A model generated the notes under the pieces. It made no database searches and was not told the DNA's origin. It was given only the letters and a program-made list of their open reading frames with translations. This document shows positions 11,430-22,134 of a stretch of DNA of 64,000 nucleotides, in pieces. The stretch covers positions 1,240,001 to 1,304,000 of the forward strand of contig JACGCM010001798.1 in NCBI GenBank assembly GCA_014058105.1, in the 5' to 3' direction. Made by a program: the position numbers and the translations under genes. Source of the DNA: Kingdonia uniflora (lineage: Eukaryota > Streptophyta > Magnoliopsida > Ranunculales > Circaeasteraceae). How positions within the stretch are numbered: position 1 is the first letter of the stretch; the number at the start of each line of letters is the position of its first letter.

Positions 11430-12430
11430 AAGCATAGATAGTACTAGCTTACGACAAATCTTTTCCAAGTTCAATCAGGGATATCTCTTGATTGGTTTCT
11501 ATTACTACATCTCTGTAATTGTAGCAAGTATAAAACTTGTTTCACATCAAAGACTCAGCATAACAAGAGATAAGGCAAAAGTAATACTAGTCTTCATCTT
11601 TTACAACTTGTTTGGATCAATTCAGTAGGCTGAATCAAGGATAACATTTGGTTCAGCTGAATCTTTACATCTCTGTGATTGTAGCAAATGTAAAAACTTG
11701 TTTCACACCAAAAACTCAGCCAAACAAGAGATAAGGCAAAGGTAATACTAGTCTTCATCTTTTACAATATGTTTAGATCATTTTAGTAGGCCGGATCAAG
11801 GATAACACTTGGTTCAGCTGAATCTTTACATCTCTACGATTGTAACAAGTATAAAAACGTGTTTCACATCAAAGACTCTGCCAAACAAGAGATAAGGCAA
11901 AGGTAATACTAGTTTTCATCTTTTGCAACTTATTTAAATTATTTCAGTAGGCTGGATCAAGAATAACACTAGATTCAGCTGAATCTTTACATCTCTACGA
12001 TTATAGCAAGTGTAAAAACTTGTTTCACATCAAAGACTCAGCCAAACGAGAGATAAGGTAAAGGTAATACTTGTTTTCATCTTTTACAACTTGTTTGGAT
12101 CATTTCAGTAGGCTGGATCAAGGATAACATTTGGTTCAGCTGAATTTTTACATCTCTGCGATTGTAGCAAGTGCAAGAACTTGTTTCATATCAAAGACTC
12201 AGCCAGGCATAAGATAAGGCAAGGGTCATACTAGCTTTCATCTCTTTCAATATGCCTGTGATATTTCTATAGTTCAAATCAAGTTTCAACTTGGTTTAAC
12301 TCAACCCATTTCTGTGATTAAAGCGAATGTAAAAAAATTGTTTTATATCAAAGACCCCACTAGACACAAGATAAGGCAATGGTCATACTAGCTTTCATTT
12401 ATTTCACTGTGTCTGTGACATATATAATTT
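11430..12430 (+). repeat. tandem array, about 160-bp unit, six copies
   Basis: The phrase acatctctg/acgattgtagcaag recurs at 11507, 11667, 11828, 11989, 12150 and, degenerate, about 12306. The spacing is therefore 157-161 bp. Each unit also holds aaggcaaaggtaatacta..ttcatctttt, gtaggctggatcaaggataac and ggttcagctgaat. It lies between integrase and the antisense block, the usual place of tandem repeats in Tat elements. The core aaggcaaaggtaatacta is shared with the shorter-unit array of element B. Confidence 0.9.
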
Positions 12431-12450
12431 ATTTTCAGGTCAAATTCATA

Positions 12451-13735
12451 TTACAAAGGGTTCTTTTCTACTGATAGAGTGTCAGCGGTGCTTCCCCCTA
12501 CATCAAGAGGTCGAGCTTTCAGTTCGTGGGCCACGGTTGCTCTACCTTGTTCTATCAATTCAGCAGTTCGAGGGCCCAGCTGGGTCTCCATGACACCCAG
12601 ATAGTTTCCTCGATCTATATTATCTCTACAGATGCATCCCTTATCTGACAGAGTTTTTAACAAGATATCTCGTTCTAACTCAAGTCTTTTTACTTTCTTT
12701 ACAAAATATGCAACAATCACCCTTAACATGTCAGATCGAGATGCATTAGGTACTACCATATTTGCAAAGCTCACCTTTAACCTCTCGAAGCGTGACTCTA
12801 ATCTAGCGTACTCATTCTTCCGTTCAATTATATCTGCATCAACCTTATCATGATAGATGACATCTTCTTCCAATTTGGCCATATACTTCGCCGACTCAGC
12901 TAGGTTCATGGCTTCTAAGTCTACTACCCGAGCACAAAGTCTCCCAATTTCTACGTTCAACTCTTCCCTAGTCGGCAGATCTTTCAATAATTTTTCCTTC
13001 CTCTTCACCAGTAATTTCATTGCTTTGATCTCCACTTCCAGAACTTTCTCCTTGATAAGAGCAGCATCCAACTTATGTTGGCATTCCCTCAAATTCGTAT
13101 TTCCCTTCTAAGCATGCCCCTGAATTTGAGATACGTCACTCTCTAGCTCTCTAATGCGACCTAAGAGACTAACTACATCCCCTCAAACTAAAGGAGCCTT
13201 AACCTCAGTTCTACTTCCCCGTGAACGCTTTCTAGCCTCAGCTTTATTGGCACGCGCAAGGGCTTGCGTCAGTTCAGCTTTAACTCGTGCAACTCTCTCG
13301 TTTAAGTCGTTGCACCCTCGTTGCATTTCTCGGAATTCCATATCCTTGGTGAGGAGAATTGCTTCCAAATGTTCAGCTGCGACTTCTGAAGCCGACAGAT
13401 TTTCTCGAGCTACCCTCAACTCGTCGTCCTTTTTCGACAAATTTTCATCTCATTCGCTCCAGCTCGTTCCTACAGTTTTGAAGATCAGATCGAAATCATT
13501 CCTCTGATTGTTCCAGCGCCTGAATACGCTATTGAGCCGTTTCAGCCTGCTTATCCTTCATAGCCAACACGTCAACTTGTCGTTGAAACTTCTCGACAAG
13601 TTCTGTGACCTTAGCTAGCTCATTTAATCCCTTATTTATCTCAGCATCTACCTCTTCGACCTGAAGAGTCATGTCGGAAATGGGCCAAACGACCTGGGTC
13701 AACTTCACAAGTCTGAAATGCACTTTTACGTATTG
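12451..13735 (-). pseudogene. antisense last exon of A, coiled-coil C-terminus
   Basis: Continuation of the exon that starts at 16392 (VELDSSRAREDNVL, EEQFDRMKEANKNREDQYV), resuming after the solo LTR. Frames at 13723..13529, 13440..13183 and 13092..12451 are joined by shifts. The text is almost all heptad-like: LNELAKVTELVEKFQRQVDVL, KKDDELRVARENLSASEV, ILLTKDMEFREMQRGCNDLNER, and finally LELERDILLKTLSDKGC and GRATVAHELKARP before the stop. Element B shows LLAKDIDFRMVQKWCDELNKRV at the same position. Confidence 0.7.
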
Positions 13736-16279
13736 TGTAATAACCCGTATTTAATTATTCCTAATATTCACTCTTAATCCTATTCTTAATCTCATTGGCA
13801 TATTAGATTCCTTTCCTTCACGTTAAGTTCCGCATTCATTTTCCGCATGTACTCTTTCATCCATTCTACTAATCATTTATGCATCCATTCTACTCATAAT
13901 TTATTCCTTTAGTAGTTTTGGGAGGTTCGGAGGTATTTTAGAGTTATAGGTGGTTTTATGGCCTTGGGAGCCTGTAGAAAGTTTGGTAGTAGTATTTATG
14001 TGTTGTGTGTGTGATTTGGGGTGGTTCTGGTAAACGGTTGGAGTGGCCGGCGGATTTTCGGGGTCACCCAAGGAAAAAAATTCTTTTTGGGGGAATAGGC
14101 GTTTTGGTTGCCGAGGGGCGGTAGAGGTGGTTTGTTTACCTTCGGGAACCTTGGTTGGGTTTGTTGAAGTGTTTGTGTGGTGGTGGAGGTGCTCCGTGGA
14201 GTTCCGGGGTGGTCCGTGGTGTCTCCCGGCAATTCCTTAGCTTTTCTGGTAAGTCCATTTTTTGAACAGACCAATTCTTTTCAAACAGGACTTTGTCTGT
14301 TCGAACAGGATCTTCCAGGGACAGTTTTATTTCATTCCTGTAACATTCTGCTCGAACAAGCCTTGTTCTGTTCGAACAGGATCTTCCCTGTTCGAATAGA
14401 GGCGCGATTTCAGCTGCGTCTGGGTTTATATACTTCATTTCTTCATTCCTCTCTTCACTCCTTTACTCTCTCCTCTCCCTAACCTTTTCCTCTCTCCTCC
14501 TCACTCCTAATCCAACCTTCCTCTTCGCTCATGGATTCTCCCTCAGCTTCGCCGCGATCTCTTCTCCTATCCTCGGTAAGTAATTCCCTTATTCCTTTCC
14601 GTCAATTCCGCTTGATTTGGCTTAGGGTTTGATTTCTAGGGTTTGGATTTTATTCTCGTTTCCTTAAATTGTTGGTTGTTTGCTATTCCTGGTGTGTGTT
14701 ATATTACCAGGCGTTCCATTTTCTTTTCTGCGGATCGTAGTTGGGTTTTCGGGTTGGTTTTCCGCAGGACTCGGGATTTCCTTCAGGTGAGTTTTCCCTT
14801 AATTCTTAAATTCCTCTACTAGTTAATAGATGTCTATTAGAGTAGTACTCTGAGCATAGAAGTGCTGTGATCAGTTAGGGTTTATTTTCATATTACTTCT
14901 TCGTATATTTGTTAACTCTTTAGTTACTATAGTTACATTGGCTTTGGGTTTTGCTAGAAGTTGTTAGTGTAGTTACTAGTAGTTGCATTCTTGTTGTTGG
15001 GTTCAGTCTTCTAGAGACTAAGGTTGTTTAGTTGTGATGACGGTTAGGTTGTTGTTTCATCGATTTAGATGGTGCAACCGAGTCATTGGGCATTTTGTTT
15101 AGGATTGTTGCCACGCTCTTCTGTAGGTGGTTATCCCATGTTTGTTTGTCAGGTTCACGGATGTTACATTGCGATCCTTGGGATCTGTTATATCCTTTCA
15201 AATCATGCAAACTCTTTTAACTTATTGAGATCGGATACATAAAAAAGCTCTACGTCGCTTGACCTTCGATAGGATCGCAGGAGTCCTACATCGGGTTGAA
15301 ATAGTAGGTGGGTCCAGGATGGATACTATCATACCTAATAAACCCATCCGGGAGTATGGGGAGGTATGAGAAAGTATTTACAATCCGGTACAGGGCTTAT
15401 CCTTGTGGTTGAAATTCCTCGGAATGAAATACAGTTCGGACGTTGGCTCCGTGGGTTGAAAAGCCCGGAACACTTTGATTAAGTGAGTATCCACTAGCTT
15501 GGTCGAGCTTGACAAAAATTGTACCCATTGTATCCCTTTAACAGATCTTTTTAAGTCAAACATGCTAGCGGTTGATCAACCATTAATTATAATAATAGGA
15601 TTGCATCACGTTTTCAACATCAACTCATTTAGCATTTAGAACTTAGCACATATCACATCATTGGCATATCATTGCATCTTTCCCTCATTGTCACATTCCT
15701 CCTTTTCTTATATTCCTTATTCTTACTCTGGTTACTCATATATTTCCTTTCTGTTCTTACTACTCAGTTACTTGGATCATGAATCTATTAGTTACTATTT
15801 TTCTACTTTAACTTACTCTATCTGTTTCACTTCACTCTCCTTACCTGTATCTATTTACTAGTATGTTATTTAGACTTGTTGGGTATTCAGTGAGCCGTGG
15901 TTTTGCTCACTCTCGTATTGTTTCCCCCCTTTCAGAGGTTGAGTAGTCTGAGTTGCTGAGAGCCTCAGCAGTATTTGGAGCAATTGACGCTGCCGACCAA
16001 TTTTAGTTTAGACTTTTGTTGCTATCTCAGCGTATGTTGTTGTACCTTATTTTGGACATTGTATATATTTCTGTCAGATATGTATATATGTTTTTCGCTT
16101 CCGCTATGTTGTTATTTCATTTCTTTACTCTGATGATTATTGCTATATGTGAATAGCCGAGCCAAAATTTGTCTACGGCTTGGCTATTTGTGGGGTAGAA
16201 TCTTTGGATTCCCCGACCTGCACTACTTAAAATCTAGTAATTGGTCAAGCTACCGATTACCGGATTTTGGGGAGTAACA
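13736..16279. mobile_element. solo LTR (about 2.54 kb) nested in element A
   Basis: Begins TGTAATAACCCGTATT and ends TTTTGGGGAGTAACA. It is flanked on both sides by TATTG (13731..13735 and 16280..16284), a perfect 5-bp duplication. It has LTR-like internals: a TATA-like gggtttatatac near 14425, CT-rich leader-like sequence after it, and a gctcactctcg..cctttcag stretch near 15905..15936. Size and both ends resemble large LTRs of Tekay/Del chromoviruses, from memory. No internal coding region of such an element is present, so it is a solo LTR left by recombination. It splits the last antisense exon between NREDQYV and its continuation. Confidence 0.75.
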
Positions 16280-16695
16280 TATTGATCCTCTCTGTTCTTG
16301 TTTGCCTCCTTCATCCTATCGAACTGCTCCTCAAAATCCCGATTGGACATGAGTACGTTGTCCTCACGTGCACGAGATGAATCCAATTCGACCTGGGAAA
16401 TATAACAAGTTTTAGGAGAGTTCGATTTAGGAAAGCCTTTGAATATATACATACTACATTTCTAAGAGTCTATGTCATTTCTAAACATCTACTTCTAAAT
16501 ACTTTTAGACTAAAAGTTTGGAGTTCATTCTCAGATGAATACTTCATGAATCTTCTTTCGGCCTATAAGGTACATACTTTCGATATATTATTCTGTATTA
16601 ATCGCGTTAGATTTTTGCCATGTATTTCTATCCTATTGACTTGATAATTTAACATTGATGTAACCTGCAAGTTGAAAAACCTATTCCGATCTAAC

Positions 16696-16797
16696 CTGCA
16701 GCTCTGCTTACGCAGACAACAAGGCTTCAGAGGTCTCTCTTTCCCTAGCAAGTCCAGACTCTAGGTCATTTATTCTGAGACTCATCTCTCTAACTAC
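16696..16797 (-). pseudogene. antisense exon 4 of A (102 bp)
   Basis: A 34-codon exon between cattttgtag and gttagatcgg: REMSLRINDLESGLARERE, then EALLSA, a stop in place of one codon, and AELQ. A phase-0 exon exactly divisible by three. Coiled-coil character. Confidence 0.55.
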
Positions 16798-16900
16798 CTA
16801 CAAAATGTTTGTAAAACAAAGTCAATCTACAGAAGTTTCTTCCCCACATCCAATTCAACAACTTGTAAAATATTTAAACAAATACACGTTTCTACCCTAC

Positions 16901-17310
16901 CTTTCGCTACCACCCTCTAGGAGTTGAACATCATCCCCTTGGTTGTCAAGCACTGTCTAGCGGGAGACACCATCCAGACTGTCCACGACCCCCACCACTT
17001 CCGCTTCCTCATCATCTATCTCCTCAACATAGGTGTCAACCTTAATGGCATCCACCTCCTCAGAATAGCCCTTCAGCATCAAATGATACCCTAGCCTATC
17101 ACGCTCCTCAGCCATCTCGTCTAGATTGGCCTTTGCCTCGACCTGTAGCTGGCCGATCGCCACAATATGAGAGGCCTTCAGCTGCCTAACTTCCTTCATG
17201 GCTTTAGTCTTGACTTGAGCTAGGTATTTCTCCAGCTCGCTCTTAGCCTTCTTCAGCTCAGATTTTTTTTCTTTAATATTGAGCCAGATTCCCTTCACGA
17301 TATGAGCGAC
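16901..17310 (-). pseudogene. antisense exon 3 of A, coiled coil
   Basis: Starts after tttatgtag and ends before gtagggtag. It codes a heptad-rich helix (KKSELKKAKSELEKYLAQVKT), then EERDRLGYHLMLKGYSEEVD, DTYVEEIDDEEAEVVGVVD and DSLDGVSR, with one in-frame TAG after VSR. Element B has DRDSLGCQLLPVGYTVADL, GTYAKEDKAEKEF and GMDSVSA in the same order: strong evidence that the frame was selected. Confidence 0.7.
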
Positions 17311-17385
17311 CTACATAAAACGAATCAATCTTATTGATTAGCTCGAAACACATAAAACAACTCTTTCCAGATTAATAAAACTTAC

Positions 17386-17874
17386 CATTTTGCACGTATC
17401 TTCTTCTCCGTGGAGAGCCACCAACCTGACCCTTTCCTCAACCTCCCTGAGGTCATCCACCACAGTAGGTCATACCTCAGTGACCTTCTCCCCAGAGGAT
17501 TTAACCCTCCCCTTCTTCTCTTTTGAGACCTTACCACTTTTCGTGGCTTCCGAGGCCGGCAAAGACTTTAACATCCATTTTATTAGATATTTTTGAGTTA
17601 TCATGCTCGTCGTAAGATTAGGCTGAGCCGAACTGCCCGATCCAGGAGTCTTGGACAAATTAGTTCGAACCTCATCTCCACTTATTTTCTTTTTTTCCTT
17701 CATCAACCCCCGTCATCGACCTGGTAGACTGAGCCTTCCTAAACTTGTTCGACCTACTATCAACCCTCTTTTTTCTACTCAGACCGAGTCCCTCCAACAC
17801 AAGTTTGAGTTCAGTCTCCTCCTCCCCAACTTTGTCTAATAGGGATTCTTTCCTTTCGACTGTAGACTTCACAC
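17386..17874 (-). pseudogene. antisense exon 2 of A, basic linker
   Basis: Bounded by ttattgcag (3' splice site) and gtaagttttatt (5' splice site). It codes VKSTVERKESLLDK, TELKLVLEGLGLSRKKRVDS and a long Lys/Ser/Thr-rich segment (KEKKKISGDEV, KSGKVSKEKKGRVKSSGEKV). Basic clusters suggest nuclear localisation or nucleic-acid binding, which is inference. A shift is needed near 17.7 kb. Element B has SVKLKVVLKELGINRNKRANS at the same place. Confidence 0.6.
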
Positions 17875-17955
17875 CTGCAATAACACATTTTTACTATCAA
17901 CTACAGTTGTCAACAAAACGTAACAATAATTCTATCTATGCATGTCTATACTTAC

Positions 17956-18702
17956 TTTGTTTTACAGTTCTAAACTGAAGATCCAGAGGTTATTCGTCAT
18001 CTCTCCGAAGGAAATTACCTTTCACCCATATGATGTTATCATTCCAGGTTCAACCTGCCGAACTCAGATCGAAAAAATGAGGCCGAGTTGCACTTGCACA
18101 GAAATATGATCTCCCACTAGTTTTAAAAGTCTTCACCCTGTAAAACTGCAAAACATCCTCAGGGTTATCCTCCTCACTTATTCCTCCCTTTCCCATCTTT
18201 CATTCAGATGGTCACACACGGTTATTACCTCCCACATGTTACCGTTCAATTGAACAGGACATGCCCCAATTGCATTCATAATCCCCTTTGCCAAATTGGT
18301 AAGGGGAAGGCTCAACCCATACTCTAATTGGGATAGGTAACACAAAAAACCCTCCGAGATGTCACTCTGGACATCCCCATCAAAATAGTCTAACGAGATC
18401 GATTCATCTATACCCCTATCTCATTTTTCAACTTCCAAATCTGCCAACAGATAAAAATACTCTTCACCCTCTGTAACCATACAACCCCTAAACTGCCTAC
18501 CGGTAAAATCTGCACAATTGCCCCACTTCCCTCCTACAGCCGCCTTGGTTTTACAAAAATCTCTAAAAGTAGCAGAACCCAAAGGATAAGATACCAACTG
18601 ACCAGGGAAACCTGGTAATCATTCCAATCTTACTTCCCCTTCATTATCGGACTCATTCGTCCGACCAGAGGTCAATACCTCATTAACAGACAAACTAGCC
18701 AT
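17956..18702 (-). pseudogene. antisense exon 1 of A, globular domain
   Basis: The start at 18702 (MASLSVNEVLTSGRTNES) follows a stretch without coding sense. Recognisable text: LPGFPGQLVSYP, FRGCMVTEGEEYFYLL, ESISLDYFDGDVQSD, GFLCYLSQLEYGLSLPL, NLAKGIMNAIGACPVQLNGNM, then NDNIIWVKGNFL near the end. The same order stands in element B. The pattern PL..L...ML..I...PAQL..N.WR resembles what I remember of the plant Transposase_28 (putative gypsy-type) domain, an attribution that needs a profile search. The exon ends ..CTGTAAAACAAA before gtaagt. Confidence 0.6.
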
Positions 18703-18801
18703 CTTAAAATAATTGTTACAAGCACATTTTTGACCTATAGAGATGCCTTTCACGCTCGACCTATATACAGGTTAAGGTATTTGTCATTCTTTGGTCTATG
18801 A

Positions 18802-18825
18802 ATATATATATATATATATATATAT
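18802..18825. repeat. (AT)n microsatellite
   Basis: An uninterrupted alternating AT run in the intergenic part of the antisense block of element A. Confidence 0.95.
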
Positions 18826-18917
18826 TCAATATGCATCTCTGATCAATCGTTTACGCATAACAATATATCTTTAACATATACATACATCAACATATAATTA
18901 CATACATCTCTACTAAC

Positions 18918-19353
18918 CTTCAGTATCCGAATGAGAATCGGCAGTAGAGTCAAGCTTTCCCCTCACAACGCTGTTGTATTGGAACCTATGAGATCCAAAA
19001 TCTTTTGCCCTCATCAACCGTTTATCACCTTCGGATAACTCTTTATCGGATCCCCTGATTTTTTGTCACTCTCCCTGAGTGCTCTCCAAATTTTGTGAAG
19101 ATGTAAAACGCTTGATTGGAGATGAAGAAGCACTATTTATCTTTTCTCTCTCCAGCGGCGGGCATTTATTGCTCCTCGCGCGAACCGTCCTCGATTCCAT
19201 AACTGAGGCGTCCTTTCCACTCTCCATGTCAGACGCATTGTACCTTTTCGATAAAGCCACCTTTCTATCATTACAACTCCCCTCATTTTTTAACATATTT
19301 TTCTCCCTATTTCCATATCTTTTCCTGACCTCCCCATACTCATGATGACTCAC
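18918..19353 (-). pseudogene. further antisense exon or reading frame of element A
   Basis: Starts ATG at 19353 (MSHHEYGEVRKRYGNREKN), passes a stop near 19065 and continues to ..DSTADSHSDTEG before a gttagtagag splice-like site at about 18918. Element B has a related frame at 52.26..51.83 kb (GRSKKELGRREK.., ending ..AASDSYSDVEG before gttagcg). The protein is very polar, with basic and serine-rich parts. Whether it is spliced to the exon at 18702 or is a separate gene could not be decided. Confidence 0.5.
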
Positions 19354-19671
19354 TCTGTACGGTGTCAGAGTTCTATTTCATTTTACATACAAAACAAAAC
19401 TGGAAGCTTCTGCATTTTTATATTTTTGGTTCACTGTCCTTGTCTATCATATTTATACTGATTGATGTCATTTTCTAAACTGTGCAAATTTTCAAAATTA
19501 TTCAAGATGTTTGCTAAAACAGTCTCAAAACAAATTCGCCCCTATAGAGGATCCGATTAACTTATATTATTTCTGTTACATTTAAAGCAATTATATTATT
19601 CATAAGACATACTTTACACAACATCAATCATAGCCTTGATAACCTAGACAAGCATCATCTAATCACATTAT

Positions 19672-19960
19672 TCGTCGATCCTCAGATCTTCTAATTCAAT
19701 TTCAACTTCAACAATCAGACCAGCCAACTTCTCTCGATCAACTGAATCCCTCACAAATTTACAAAAGCATACCTCATCAAAATAATGAGCATACTCAGAA
19801 GATCTCCTTGCATCCCCGCTTCGAGCTCACATTACCTCCCTAATAGTTCCGCATTATAACCAAACGAACCCAAGATCCCCTTACGTACTTCAGCAATCTT
19901 TATAGTAAATCATCCTTCCACGGCAAGATGAATCCTCTGAGATCGAGCCGTACCATCCTA
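19672..19960 (-). pseudogene. antisense reading frame 2 of element A, decayed
   Basis: Minus-strand text such as SQRIHLAVEG, FTIKIAEVRKGILGSFGYNAELL and DSVDREKLAGLIVEVEIELED matches, in order, SQRVCHASEGRLMIKITTV, ELLDYDAILP and VRQIALEEIAEGD in the intact 160-residue frame of element B (52514..52996). No function is recognised. It lies between the small upstream antisense frame and the long spliced gene. Confidence 0.5.
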
Positions 19961-20966
19961 ATCTTTCCTCTGTTTCTCTGGTACAAATCCTACCCATATT
20001 TATACGTTTATCAGATACTTTCCCCTCAAATATGTGATTTTAACCTTGTATCTCGTAACAGAATACCTCTTTCTATGACTTACCACTTTACAATCCCTCG
20101 TATATTATCTCGTAACAGAAAACTCCAAATCATGAAATCAATCATTTGTACTTATCCCTTTATCATTATACACAATAGTCACTGTACTCGACTTTGTGCT
20201 ATCAGGAGAATTACCCCTTTCGACCTGTAATAGCTCAAGTTTCTACAATTATACATTTACTACAATTTTTATCCCTCACCTGTTAAACAAAAATCATTTA
20301 TATCAGTACGACATTGTCAGCACATATTGATCTCAGTTCAAGCAACATTACAACGTTGTTTCATCACTTATATGCAGTTATTCAACCAACACCCAACACA
20401 ATTCAGTTCAATTCAAAGAAATGTTTTTATACACAATTTAGTCAATATCAACTTTTATTTTTGTCAAAGATATTACATACGATTTACAGATAACAAGTTT
20501 TCAGCATATCGACCTCAGGGGTACAGCAGAACGTTATCCATCCAGCACCAAACTTCAGGTACTTTACAGATAACAAGTTTTCCCTGTTTGTTAAAAGTCA
20601 CAGGTTATTCAGGCACACTGAGGAATTATGTCTTCCAGTTCTTCTTAATCCAATAATTCTTCACACTGGTGCAACGAAGGCATTGGAACCAACAAAGATC
20701 TTCCCTCACATAGCTCGGTTGAAGCCCTGTCGAACTCCAACCGAAAACTATGCAAGCAGTAGACTTAGTGTTGGCCCCCACAAAACAAGATGAAGGTCTT
20801 CTGAGCGCAAAAGCACGATGGAAATCCGTGAGCAAACTCCTACTTCTCGTCCTCCTCATCCACTGCCATCACCGCCTCTTCTATAACCACCACCACCACC
20901 GAAGAGTTGGCAAAGATGATGAGGGCCTAACCTTAGAATCCATGACGACACAAGAAATCAGCATAT

Positions 20967-21260
20967 CTACCCCGCAGATATACCTATCCCTGCATATGAG
21001 GCCCTAACCCTGTCTTCCACAAGAGTGCGGATACAGACCCAACGTTCCTCGCCTGTCAAGACGAAGACATGAAATCTCCACTTATAGTAGAAGTCTTCCT
21101 CAGCTTCAACCGCTTCCTCTCCCGACAAACCTTCGTACACCGGAGGAACAGGCGCGGGTATCATAATTTCCAAGGAATGATCACCAAAGTATTTCAACTT
21201 CAACCTCTGCATCTCAGACGCAATCTTCTCTTCAAGAACCATACTCCAAGTTTTTTCCAT
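20967..21260 (-). CDS. small antisense ORF of element A (97 residues)
   Basis: Open from the ATG at 21260. Key text: EKTWSMVLEEKIASEMQRLKLKYFGD, then a proline-rich VPPVYEGLSG, then EEAVEAEEDFYYKWRFHVFVL and EERWVCIRTLVEDR. Element B has the counterpart (VYEERVAAEVQRLKLCYFGK, EEEAAEAEDDFYHMWRLYYVVL, RRCLRLLVEDKAEE) at 53719..54040. It is the most 5' antisense unit, close to the 3' LTR, and could be read from an antisense promoter there (inference). No known domain is recognised. A role in antisense control of the element is possible but unsupported. Confidence 0.6.
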   Translation of the reverse strand: MEKTWSMVLEEKIASEMQRLKLKYFGDHSLEIMIPAPVPPVYEGLSGEEAVEAEEDFYYKWRFHVFVLTGEERWVCIRTLVEDRVRASYAGIGISAG

Positions 21261-21544
21261 CTTAGAAAAAGTTACGCATGCAAAAATTACTTCAAATGTG
21301 TGCTACAGGTACTATTTATATAACCCTAAATTTAATGTACAGGTACATTTTCCAAAGCGTCATCATTCATTTTGGACGCAACTATTCAAACGCAACCGTC
21401 ACATACATCCGTATCATCATTTAATACCCATCAATTTCCAGTATCAAATAACTTCCGCCCAGTCAAACGCCATCATTACTCTGTTTTGAATTTCAAACTT
21501 GCCACACCTTTATTCTCAACCAAGGCCACTCGTGACTTCGGTTA

Positions 21545-21556
21545 CATGGGGGCAAT
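21545..21556 (+). other. polypurine-tract region of element A
   Basis: catgggggcaat precedes the 3' LTR. The equivalent acgagggggcgat precedes the 3' LTR of B. A short G-run directly before the LTR fits plus-strand priming. Confidence 0.55.
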
Positions 21557-22134
21557 TGTAGGGACTTATCCCTCAATCTCACACAAAATTGAGCTCGTCC
21601 AGCTTAAATTACCTCCATTCCAGGCTCACGCATTTTTAACACTTAACACTCCAATCAACATTCCAACCAGGTCCATGAAAAACTCAAGAACGTAGGTCGA
21701 GCTAAACCCGAAATACGCTATCTAGTTAAAGATACTTATCTCCCATGAACTTGTCAGTTATCCAGTCAACCACCACTAACTACATTATTCAAAAAACATC
21801 TTCTAGCACGATGAAGAACTGTGGAGAAGCCTATATCAAGGAAAAGTTCCATAAGAGACAGGGACCAAAAAAATAACTCAAACTTCTTATTTACGAGATC
21901 AAAAGCATTTCTATCTTTTTGAGATCACTTGTAATAAATAAATCTACTTCAAAGAATAAAGATACTTTCACAAAAAATTTCCATACGAGGTCGTGGTTTT
22001 TTACCTATTCAGAGGTTTTCCATGCTAAAAATACCTATTTTCATTTATTACTTTCTAGTAGAGTATTGTTATAGGTTTATTGGTGTGATAGCTAATTCCT
22101 AATCAAATCGATCTTATGGAATTTGGCCATTACA
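21557..22134 (+). repeat. 3' LTR of element A
   Basis: Starts TGTAGGGACTTATCC and ends GGCCATTACA. It aligns end to end with the 5' LTR with scattered substitutions, which indicates an insertion that is not very recent. Confidence 0.9.

Larger units (their letters stand above)
12451..18702 (-). pseudogene. spliced antisense gene of element A (coiled-coil protein)
   Basis: Coding sense is opposite to the retrotransposon. It is read as exons 18702..17956, 17874..17386, 17310..16901, 16797..16696 and 16392..12451, the last interrupted by a solo LTR. Introns have GT..AG ends and are 75-200 bp, except the last (about 300 bp). The product would be several hundred residues: an N-terminal globular domain, a basic linker, and long coiled coils ending at the stop at 12451. 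Corresponding exons and splice sites occur in element B (47812..51524). Several in-frame stops (for example in exons 1, 3 and 4) show decay. Antisense genes of this type are known from Tat elements such as Retand and Grande; their function is unknown. Confidence 0.75.
5055..22134 (+). mobile_element. Tat-lineage Ty3/gypsy retrotransposon A (17.08 kb)
   Basis: Bounded by LTRs of 576 and 578 bp with TG..CA ends and a near-perfect 5-bp target duplication. Order on the plus strand: primer-binding site, gag, protease, reverse transcriptase, RNase H, a second archaeal-type RNase H, integrase. Then come a tandem-repeat array (about 11.43..12.43 kb) and a long region coding antisense (12.45..21.26 kb). 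The dual RNase H, tandem repeats 3' of integrase and antisense reading frame are known marks of the Tat (Ogre/Retand/Grande) lineage. All plus-strand frames contain stops or shifts, so it is a dead copy. It interrupts an F-box gene and is itself interrupted by a solo LTR at 13736..16279. Confidence 0.9.

Noticed and set aside
12632..13507. Three plus-strand open frames opposite the antisense coiled-coil exon
   Set aside because: They mirror the antisense frames codon by codon, are serine-rich as expected of a shadow, and show no parallel frame in element B.
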